A DNA stretch of 64,000 nucleotides from Papilionanthe hookeriana x Papilionanthe teres. Taxonomy: Eukaryota; Streptophyta; Magnoliopsida; Asparagales; Orchidaceae. The DNA lies in contig CM040430.1 in NCBI GenBank assembly GCA_022702705.1, positions 76,325,239 through 76,389,238 of the forward strand. The letters run 5' to 3'. Under the pieces are notes generated by a model. It was given only the letters and a program-made list of their open reading frames with translations, was not told where the DNA came from and did not search any database. Below are positions 46,794 through 55,231 of this stretch, in pieces; the stretch's first letter is position 1; the number at the start of each line of letters is the position of its first letter. The position numbers and the translations under genes are program-made.

Positions 46794-46964
46794 TCGCCGA
46801 CGGCGAGATCGAAGCCGCCGACGGCGAGATCGTGAGGAGAATTTTTGAAGGAATTATAACTACCTCGCCGACAAGAAGCTTCGAGCCCGCCGACGGCGAG
46901 ATCGCGCGGTTTGAAGACCTTCAGAAGCCCCGTCCGACAGCGAGGTCGTTTCCGCCGACGGCGA
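46794..46964. repeat. Six dyad units in three 21-22 bp pairs, 3' LTR of element B
   Basis: TCGCCGACGGCGA at 46794-46806 is followed by three further exact CGCCGACGGCGA copies (46816-46827, 46888-46899, 46953-46964) and two decayed units (about 46866 and 46933). Central A positions are 46800/46821, 46871/46893 and 46937/46958. Five units contain GCCGAC, the core of the plant DRE/CRT element, and AGCCGCC (GCC-box core) lies at 46813-46819. Confidence 0.92.
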
Positions 46965-47044
46965 GACAGTTCAAAATGCATATACATTGAACCCTGACAC
47001 TTTTCGAAGAGGTGTTTAAGCACCCTTGGACCTTTGCTTACTAC

Positions 47045-47053
47045 TATAAATAG
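47045..47053 (+). promoter_or_regulatory. TATA box of element B LTR
   Basis: TATAAATAG in CTACTATAAATAGAGGCC is a canonical plant TATA box, about 85 bp after the last dyad. It fixes U3 as 46616 to about 47080. The 5' LTR has a mutated version. Confidence 0.8.
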
Positions 47054-48155
47054 AGGCCGAATTCTAGTGATTGTGTGTGTCTTTCCAGTGTCTTAAGTGT
47101 CATTTGTGTGTGTCTAATTTAGTGAGTTTAAGTGTGTTAGTGAGTTTATTAGTTTAATTGAGTGCTATTTAGTTCTTTGTACTTGAAGGAAAAGTCAAAG
47201 GAGCTTGAGGAGTATGCATGGGAGGAAATTAAGATAAGTATATTTGTTTATTCACGTTAACTTTAAATGAAATCCATGCTTTGTTTTATTCACAGTGCAT
47301 TACGAGTAGTTTTCTTAGTCTTTCTCCTTGTTTATGAAAATTATGCGGATTGATGAAATTAAATAGAAGCACTTAATATAATATAAATAAATTGTGATAA
47401 TTTTTACTTAAAACTTAATTTACTTTCAATCCGGCCAATCGATTTGTTAGAATATGTTGAATTATCAACTATAGTAAAAATTACATCCAATATTCGAGTA
47501 AGTCAACGCTTGGAAGGCGGGTGCAAATAAATAGGGAAATATTAATTATCGGACGTAGAATTGGACGTTTTAGTGTGACGACTAAAATATTCAATTCGGT
47601 CCTATTGTTTGAGTTGAAGCGTAGATGTTAGCCCTCGAGTGAGGGGAACGTGGGAGCTCGAAGTGGCGCCAATATCCTCTTAGCCTAGCCATGGATTCGA
47701 TAATCAAACATGGGATTAATCAATGTTCTTTCGCACTGGACCAAAGGGTAAAGAATAGGAATGCTCCTATTTGTCACAATACAATTTAAGAATTCTATTT
47801 AAAATTCATCATTCAGCTTAATTTTCTAAAAACGAGGAGAAGGATACTTTTTCGAATTATTTAAATCAACTTATTTCAAGCATTAGTTTAATTTAGTTTG
47901 CTATAGTTAATTTGAATTTCCGTTCACTTTATTCGTAAATAATTCCTTTAAATTTAGCTGATAACAAATCTGTTAAAAACTTCCATGTGGGATCGATAAC
48001 CAGGACTCCACTAGAGCCCTGTATTACTTGATACGATATGTATACTTGCGTAGAATCCACATTATACATTAAATCATATATCTATATTTAAAGCGGGACC
48101 AAGTTTTGGTTCCGTTGCTATTAACATAATTTGCAAACATATAAAAAGTGGGTCA

Positions 48156-48160
48156 AGGTG
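48156..48160. repeat. Target-site duplication of element B, right copy
   Basis: AGGTG, identical to 34545-34549. Confidence 0.95.
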
Positions 48161-48437
48161 GATTCTGAAGTCCTTATCCAACTTCTTGAAAATGGTGACT
48201 AGATTGCTTGGAGACACTCTCATTGGATAAAGCACATTAATCTACTCAGAACTCAACTCCTTTCTAATTTCTCTTTCATTTATAGAGAAGGGAATCAACC
48301 TGCTAATTGGCTTGCCATATGTGGGCTGACCTCTCCTGATGTTGTGGTTTCATCCTCTCCCCCTCATGCAATACACTTCCTTTTGGCTGGAGATCAGCTG
48401 GAGATTCCTCAACTTAGAATAGTCCACCATTCTTAAT
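48161..48437 (+). pseudogene. LINE 1 ORF2, end of RNase H domain
   Basis: DSEVLIQLLENGD continues the RNase H domain cut at 34549. After one stop come SNFSFIYREGNQPANWLA and a tail to the stop at about 48437. The REGNQPAD-like motif (here PAN) is the usual end of plant LINE RNase H. Confidence 0.82.
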
Positions 48438-48617
48438 TTTTTTAGGTTTTGGTTTTGTTATACTTGTATTTGGGATATGAGTTACTTTTGTTTTGTTTCT
48501 GTTTTGTTTTGTTGTGGTTAGAGGACCTGTTTGTTGGGGGATCCCTCCTTCCTTTGTTCTGTTCCCATTGTAATTATTTTAGTTTCTAACATGTAGGGAG
48601 CCTGTGATAGCTTTCTT

Positions 48618-48621
<4 letters not shown>
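48438..48621 (+). other. LINE 1 3' untranslated end
   Basis: A T/G-rich tail ends GATAGCTTTCTTTCCAATAT and runs into the AT tract. No gene. Confidence 0.7.
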
Positions 48622-48691
<70 letters not shown>

Positions 48692-48694
48692 AAG
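48613..48694. repeat. AT tract forming a long perfect palindrome between two LINE tails
   Basis: Sixty-six bp of alternating AT (48622-48687) are bracketed by CTTTCCA and its complement TGGAAAG. Each arm of the palindrome is therefore about 41 bp. Both LINEs end on the same strand-specific word CTTTCCAATATA. Confidence 0.9.
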
Positions 48695-50235
48695 GAACAG
48701 TTCGTGGCTCTTTATGCGTTAATATAATTGAAATTTACAAAATTTGGGAGGGAAATGTGGATCCTCAAGTAAAAGTAAAAGAAATACATAGAGCCCTAGA
48801 GGTTCCCCTTTCCACATTAGCAAAACCACGCAAAAAAAAGAGAAAAGAATCTCCAAAATACATGTAAACCAGTATATCAATTTGTAAGAAGTATACCCAA
48901 AGGGACATGTACATCCAAAACAAAAAAGAAAATGCAAGCTTGGAAGATATGTGCAGTTGTGAAAAAAGCAGTCTGTGACCAGAGGGTGAAGTAACAACAC
49001 AGTTCTCAATAGCCGAAGGAGTCCCCAACCTGCAAATATGATAGCTCGAGCAAACAGAATAGATCCAATCCACACATTTTTCAAATCATGTAGTGTAGCA
49101 TCACAATATTGTACCCATACAATTACATGTACTAAAACACAACACAGAGAGTAGAGTAAGCAGCAGTGATTCTGTATGGTACATAAAAAAGTAACTAAGC
49201 AAGTTAACAATAGAGAACCAGAGAACATGTCCCGCCAACACACCATGTAGTCCATTGAGATATCATCATGCCTAGCATTACAGAGATGCACCAAATAATA
49301 ATTATAATCGAACATAAGGCAAATCCAAAGCATCCCAAGTTAGAAGGAGACAAAGAGGGGAGGGTGGAAGTAAACCCACAAAAAGAAGATCATTGGAATG
49401 CAGAGCTAACCAATCAGCTGGGGAGTTGGCTTCTCTATTTGTAAAAAGTTACTCAATATTCATTTTATGCAAGGCAATAAAATTCATAATTCTTTTAAGC
49501 AAACAAATCAATTCCAACTGTGGAGGCAAAACCCCCACCAAAATGTCATAGAGTACTTTTGAATCCATTTCCACATATAGTCTTGTAAACTTGACAGATA
49601 TGGCAGTTTTTAATGAAAGGAAAACAGCCCAACACTCAGCAGAAAGAGGAGTGTCGGCAACAACTGGAGAAACAAAGTAACACAAAAGCTTCCTCTCATG
49701 ATTTCTGAAAATTCCCCCAACATAAGCAAACTGGCCAGTCCAACTCCAATCCACGTTGTCTTTGACCCAACCGGTTGGAGGGGGCTTCCAGTAAACGAAA
49801 GCAGGGGTTCTACCTTTACTCACAGGCAAAATAATCCCAGTATAGGCTTTAAAAGCCTTATTATAATAAACAATGGCATAAGAAGTGGTGATTAGTGGGG
49901 AAGGAGGAGAATTAGCATACTTATGACTGTTTCTAGCTTCCCATAGGAACCAAAGGACCACCAGTGGGAAGGAATGAAACACAGCTTTTAAATCAGTATG
50001 ATGCTTCCATTCCCAAAGGTAATTAACTAATGTGCTAGTATGAGACCAAGCTATTCCAAACTTGAAACCTATCAGCTTCCACACCTCCTTAGAGTAAGAA
50101 CATTCAAAGAAAGTATGCAAGTACCCCTCCTCAGCATTCTTGCAAAGAGGGCATATAAATGCTAATCTCGGCCCCGTCAGCTTCAAAATGTCATCTAATT
50201 GAAGCGTAGAGGAGAAATATCTCCACAGAAAAAAA
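48688..50235 (-). mobile_element. 5'-truncated L1-type LINE 2
   Basis: The minus strand carries the end of ORF2 and a 3' untranslated tail of about 760 bp ending in the AT tract. Truncation at about 50235 abuts a CA microsatellite. Truncation at the 5' side is usual for target-primed LINE copies. A T-rich frame in the tail (49333-48719) is not considered a gene. Confidence 0.85.
49449..50235 (-). pseudogene. LINE 2 ORF2 fragment: zf-RVT and RNase H
   Basis: This is an unbroken frame. It begins inside a zf-RVT domain (FFLWRYFSSTLQLDDILKL, then CPLCKNAEEGYLHTFFEC at about 50160), followed by WFLWEARN and RNase H with NVDWSWTGQFAYVGGIF (about 49745), SAECWAVFLSLKTA and EMDSKVLYDIL. It ends in a stop at 49449. 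The usual catalytic NVDGSW reads NVDWSW. The first Asp (D of NVDW), the Glu of SAE and the Asp of EMDSK are present. Its open frame over 260 codons shows it is younger than LINE 1. MCVCV at the start of the open frame comes from the CA repeat, not the LINE. Confidence 0.88.
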
Positions 50236-50252
50236 GACACACACACACACAT
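50227..50252. repeat. CA microsatellite at LINE 2 truncation point
   Basis: GACACACACACACACA lies exactly where LINE 2 homology ends. Confidence 0.85.
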
Positions 50253-50280
50253 CTATATGTATATCTATATGCTCCACATG

Positions 50281-50379
50281 GGAGCATATGCACCCCTGTT
50301 TGGTGCTCAAGCACCTAGAATAGAACTCTAAAATAGAGATTTGGGTTCATATGTGCCTCTCCTCTGGCGCATATGCGCC
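50281..50379. repeat. Dyad pairs, third word family
   Basis: GGAGCATATGCACC (50281-50294) and GGTGCTCAAGCACC (50302-50315) are 21 bp apart. GGTTCATATGTGCC (50344-50357) and the perfect palindrome GGCGCATATGCGCC (50366-50379) are 22 bp apart. The pairs are 63 bp apart. Confidence 0.82.
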
Positions 50380-50450
50380 CAAATCAAAGTGTCGCAAAAC
50401 TACTCCGCAATAAGACAGAATTGGGGGAGACAAGCGTGCATTACCTATGG

Positions 50451-50456
50451 TATAAG
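50451..50456 (+). promoter_or_regulatory. TATA-like box downstream of third dyad cluster
   Basis: GGTATAAGAAGCCC, about 78 bp from the centre of the last dyad. The assignment rests on position relative to the dyads. Confidence 0.3.
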
Positions 50457-51539
50457 AAGCCCTTTTATCTGGTTATTTTGCTAGTTATGGAAGCAAACCA
50501 ATGGTTGAAAATCATATTTCCATTTTGGATAAACATCCATTGGAGAAGCAACAAGGCTGTGTCGATCCTTCTGACGATGCAGGAAAGGTATGGTTGGATA
50601 GGCTGCCATCATTGGAAGGCAGATTATCTTGCATTTAGATGAGAAGAATTCAGGTGAGAGTTCTTGGAAGAGCTTGGAGAGTTTTGGAGAATTTTTGGAG
50701 GCTATTGGAGAAATTCTTCTAGCCTTCTTTTTCTTCCTCCTCATCCACTTCTTTTTCTTCTTCTTTGCAGTTTTATTCATTAGTGATCTCATCTCCTAGA
50801 GAAGATGAAGGTGTGTGAATAAATCTTTTGGTGTTTCCTTGGCCATTCTCCTTCGATAGGATAACTTCTTCCATCTTTGGAGAGATAGTGGAGCTAACAT
50901 CACCGGAACTAGATTGAAGATTGGAGCAAGTCGAAAGCACACTAATCCAACTATCACGAAGGTATAATATTCTTAAACCTTTGTTATTTTCATTCCTCAT
51001 AAGCCCCTAGGTCTGGATGAGAGAGAATCTAAGGCTAGGATTTTGTGTTAAAGGAAGTCGATATGTTGGAGAGCCGTTTTCTTGGATTATCCTCACGAAT
51101 CTGAGAACATTGTCCTAATCATCCGGAAAACTAGCAACCCCGTGATTATTCGCAGCTTCATCCCTTGGTGAATGGGTTGAAGCCACCTTGTTCTAAAGCA
51201 CGAGAAAATTCCTTTGACCCTCGTTCCCTAGATCGCGAATGTTACATCTGCGTGAGAAAATCTTCATTTTTCAGGAAGACTTTTTTGCAAAAAGTTCCTT
51301 TGCATTTTGTCCAATAGTTAGAGGTAGGCCCTCCATTATATTGCATAACAGGTGATATCTATGACTTCATCACCACCCTAGATCCTAGGTGAGATCGCTA
51401 GGACCGTTTCAACTTGCCATCAAAACGTGATTGGGTGTTTTTGTATTGCATGTGACCATTTTTTAAATTATGCATATAAAAATGATTACTTTTGCAAGCT
51501 TATCAGTTTGACAGCCCATTCTAGGCAGCTCGATCGGTC

Positions 51540-51810
51540 GCCCGGTACCGTTCGGTCTGATTGGTTGTCCCTCTTCGAACTTCTCGATTGGTCGATCAGC
51601 ATCGATTGGCGCAGTCACTCGGTTTAGGTCATCTCCACCTATTGCCCGATACCATTTGGTCTGGTCGGTTGTCCCTCGTTGGGCACCTCAATCGGTCGAC
51701 TGGTATCGATTGACTCAGCCGCCCGCCTTAGGCTTGTATTGTCTGGCTCAATCTGTTGTCCCTCATCAAATGATTTGATCGGTCAACCGATATCGATCGA
51801 CCTGGCCATA
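51540..51810. repeat. Degenerate tandem repeats, about 85-105 bp
   Basis: TTGTCCCTC recurs at 51565, 51669 and about 51755. Between copies are variants of CTCAATCGGTCGACTGGTAT and ATCGATTGACTCAG. No coding sense is apparent. Confidence 0.65.
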
Positions 51811-54101
51811 TACATTTTTTTTTGCCCATTTTGAGTGCTTTGGATATTACATTTGATATGCTCATTGTATATATAGCACGTCTTACTCATCTTGTACATA
51901 TGATTGTCACATTTGGTGCAATCACATCAAACTTGTAAGCTTTATGTCCTGATATATGGACTTGGGTGTGGTTTGGGACACTGCAAATCTAGTTTTTTTA
52001 TGCCTTCGGCTTTAGATATTTTTTTCTTATTTAATCTTGATAGGTTATTTGGCAATTCTATCATCGCAATACATGGATACGTGTTGTAAACTTGTGCAAT
52101 TACAAAAGTAGCCATTAGGAAACTAGAGTACCACTAATAAGTTGATGTTTTGTAGTGTGAAACTTACTGGAAAGTCCCGTGGTAGTTTGGATGGGTGCTA
52201 ATTATGACATGGAGCTAAAGAAAAGCATATTTTCAAAATGTTGATGCTCAAGTGAAAGGTAACGTTGGCTAGGTATACTGCCACTAACAGTATATCGAGA
52301 CCTCAGATGACAGAGATACATTGGAGTACAAAATGACTAGAGTGCAGATCGAGAGATAACTATTGCATTATACAAGCGGCGATAACAATTATGATCCAGA
52401 TTGCACTTGCTTAGATTTCATTTAGATCCTCCAGGCACATATCACCCAAGGTTTCTTGACAAAGGAGTCATGGTATGTCCTAAATTCTTTTGACCTGAAA
52501 CTTGCTTAACATATAATTTGACTAATTTTATAATTTAAATCTACTTGTATAGTGTGAATTCAATGCGGAGGTAGAATTTGTTCTAGCTATATTTTGGCTG
52601 TCATGATAACAGTCTAAGGCAAGTAGTGATCTTTAAGCTCGAGGAGCTATGTAGCTGAAGGTGGCTGATATGCTTCTCTTATACACCATATAAAGAGAAA
52701 ACGATGAGGGAGGACGTAAGACTTTCTCTGCCAACTGATGTGAAACCCAGATTATTTATCTATATTGCTTTCAATTTACGAAACAGGTTATTGTAATAGA
52801 TGGAAAGGGAACTGCTAAATTAAAAACAAAAGATGAGGCGTAAGAGAATAGGAATGTAGGGAGTTCAGCCTGGAGTTTCTGCAACGATGCAAGCCTACAA
52901 GCAGACGAGGAGTTAGTAAAAAGATAATAGCGAGAGCAACTGGAACTTCTGGTAAAAAGTAGAAGCGGAGCTAGAAGTTCTCGTAAAGACTAGGGTTTGA
53001 TATGTCTTGCTAAACAAGGAGATGGGAAATGCTGGGAGAGAGACAAACAAGATGCCAGAATTATAAGAGAGTTCTCACGTGTGAGAGTTTTGAGGGTTAA
53101 ATAAGTTTTAGGTGCTTTATTTGTAAATTTTGAGATGTGACATATAATTAGAGATGTTTGGCGTGACATGTATGTAAAATCCCATTAATTTTTATACCAT
53201 ACTTTTTTATTATTTTTTATAATTCTTTTTTTTTTAATTGAATAAAATCCAATCACATTTTAAGAATAAATATAAATTTTATATTAATATTTTAAAATTA
53301 AAAAATCAGTAACATTATTTCTTGAAACCTTTCAATTTTTTTTAATAAAATTGTGCATAATTTTAATTTAACGACGCCTTTCTATTGCATTACTTCTTTT
53401 CTTTAACAAACATTATTTATTTTATTAGTTTAAAAGCATAAATTTAATTATTATTACGTAGCTATAAATTAATACAAAATTAATTTTTGCAACTTTTTAA
53501 ATATTCGCAAAATATATTTAATATTCACAAGTCTAATTTGAAAACTCATCTAATAACCCGTCTAAAACCTAAATACTAATCAATTCATTTTAAAATAATG
53601 ATTTTATCGCTGCCGTCATTTCAAGGAACAATAACAGTAATAGACATTATCATCGTTCCAATGACTTTACTATTTATTTATATTTTTTTATGAAATACTG
53701 ATTAATTAAAACTAATTAATAATTTCTGCTTTTAGAGTTTTTATTCTCTCTACATTTAGATCTTCCATCGAGGGTATCATAAGTGATTGTAGAAGTTGGA
53801 ACACTTGTATCAATCACCCAATTAAACTTGAAGCTCAATGAACAAGTTAGAGTCCACCTAGACCAACATTTATCAATTGTGGTTGATTAATATAAAACTC
53901 ATGAAATATATCGCAAGGGTATGACATGGTTTTTATAGAATAGCACAAAATTATATCCCACTCCATATTTCTGATGGCCCACATAATTATATAAGCATAA
54001 TACTCTCACAATTCTTTTCTTATTGTATGTGCAATATTGTTCAAATGATAGATAATAAATTTCCATAAATAAAAAATTGATGCAGCAAGATAATAAGAGC
54101 C
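51811..54101. other. Unassigned AT-rich region
   Basis: I recognise no gene or element. 53100-53750 is very AT-rich. The last few hundred bases before 54102 would be the 3' untranslated and downstream sequence of lpxA. Confidence 0.4.
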
Positions 54102-55231
54102 TCACAAATGTCTAAACTTGCATATTCCTCGGCGACTTTCGGTAAATGAGTCCCGGATAGATTTCAGCATAGAAGATACAGCAGAAACTCCACACAGTTC
54201 TGTGTTCTGTTCCTGTGATGTGTTTTAAATGTTATCAATATCAGTTATGATGACAAAAAATTTAACAATGAGGCTCTTACTACTTCAGATAGACGTTCCT
54301 CGAAACTTCCAGCGGCAGTATCACTGCTCATGAATATCTTTCTGTATGCTCTTCTGATTGTTTGGACCTTCGTTATCAAAGATACAAAAATCAAGAAATA
54401 GCAAAAATAAAGGATTACAATAAAGTAACATACGAAATAAAGCCCAAAAATATTTGCTATATTTGGAACTAATTACAAAATGAGGAAATTTGGTTAAAAT
54501 TGTTCAAGTTAATGAGTATAGTAGTACTAGAATGGCAGGATATCATGAAAACAATGACTCTCCAATCAAAAGAACAAATTTAAGAAAATTGCATCCTTCA
54601 ATTCCTCTTTACTCTCTAACATGATTTACTTCAACTAAACAGGCAAATATGTCACAATGCTATGTCACTATCCAGTATAATGAATATTATGATCTTAAGC
54701 AGCAAAACTAAATTTCGCAGAGGGAAAAAAAAAGCAATATCACTTATCATTATATACATTTGATAATATAGAAGAAACTTCTAGTATCTATTATTGATTC
54801 ATTACCCAACCAATCACCTCTAAAAACGTTTTGATTGCAGAGAAAGCAAACAGAATTGGATTTTAATATAATCGTTGGGTTAAGGGCACAAGTTCCCCGC
54901 CATTAGATGAACATGATATTGATATCACACAACATTAACTTTAATTTCACGATATAATTTGATTTTGACATACTTTGTCTATCGGCAGTTGAGAAGAAAG
55001 TTTTGGTTGAGGCCTTGTGAAAGTTGTGGAATGTTTATGAAAGTAAATTCTACAGAAAAAATGTATTTTAGTTGAGAGAAAAGGCTTTAAATATACCATA
55101 AAAAATGAAAAATGAAAAAAAAAAACCTCTTCACTGGAAAATCCATTTCGTCGAAGACCCTCAAGATTCAAGCCACGAATTTCTGCTCTATCTCCGGAAA
55201 CCATCATATATTTTGGAACATCTTGTGAAAT
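54102..55231 (-). CDS. lpxA: Last three exons of plant LpxA (UDP-N-acetylglucosamine O-acyltransferase), partial
   Basis: LpxA transfers a hydroxyacyl chain from acyl carrier protein to UDP-GlcNAc, the first step of lipid A-type synthesis; plants carry a nuclear version thought to act in mitochondria. Exons on the minus strand are 55231-55127 (35 codons, ISQDVPKYMMVSGDRAEIRG then LEGLRRNGFSSEE), 54367-54281 (29 codons, TIRRAYRKIFMS) and 54212-54102 (36 codons plus TGA, SIRDSFTESRRGICKFRHL). All exons are phase 0. Acceptors are TTTCTAG, CGAAG and CATCACAG; donors are GTTTTT and GTAAGAG. These are the last coil turns and the C-terminal helical domain (PF13720). No stops interrupt them. Earlier exons, about the first two thirds of the protein, were not found to the right as far as 64000, so it is a truncated gene, a gene fragment, or a gene with very long introns. 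Confidence 0.85.

Larger units (their letters stand above)
34550..48155 (+). mobile_element. Athila-type Ty3/gypsy element B, complete structure, 13.6 kb
   Basis: The order is LTR, degraded tRNA-Asp-type primer site, gag, protease, reverse transcriptase, RNase H, integrase, two extra ORFs of the PF20167-like plant-transposon family, polypurine tract and LTR. Both LTRs begin TGATC; the right one ends GGGTCA, the left GAGTCG. A perfect 5-bp duplication flanks it. Over the first 185 aligned LTR bases I see roughly nine differences, several being single-base indels. Pol and gag are heavily frameshifted, so it is not autonomous as read. Confidence 0.95.
46616..48155 (+). repeat. 3' LTR of element B (1540 bp)
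   Basis: It starts TGATCGCAG right after the polypurine tract and ends GGGTCA before AGGTG. It is the better preserved copy for the dyads and TATA box and matches 34550-36112 throughout. Confidence 0.95.
29637..48621 (+). mobile_element. L1-type LINE 1, split by element B
   Basis: This non-LTR retrotransposon has ORF1 (29650-30795), ORF2 (30794-34549, then 48161-48437) and a 3' untranslated part to 48621 ending CTTTCCAATATATA. Element B occupies 34550-48155, with the duplicated AGGTG at 34545-34549 and 48156-48160. The first ATG is only 13 bp from the LTR end of element A, so the LINE 5' leader is short or was cut by element A. ORFs hold stops and shifts. All domain types of a plant L1 are represented. 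Confidence 0.9.
50255..51420 (+). other. LTR-like remnant with a third dyad family and TATA-like box
   Basis: There is no gene. Dyads lie at 50281-50379, with TATAAGAAG at 50451, about 75 bp downstream, the same layout as the U3 of elements A and B. Sequence after it shows no match to either Athila LTR that I can see. CT-rich runs occur at 50725-50770 and a CCTAGATCCTAGG palindrome at about 51380. The best guess is part of an LTR from a further Athila-like family, plus orientation. Confidence 0.4.

Noticed and set aside
48719..49333. 204-codon T-rich minus-strand frame resembling a membrane protein
   Set aside because: It lies in the 3' untranslated tail of LINE 2 after the RNase H stop. Hydrophobicity follows from T-rich codons.
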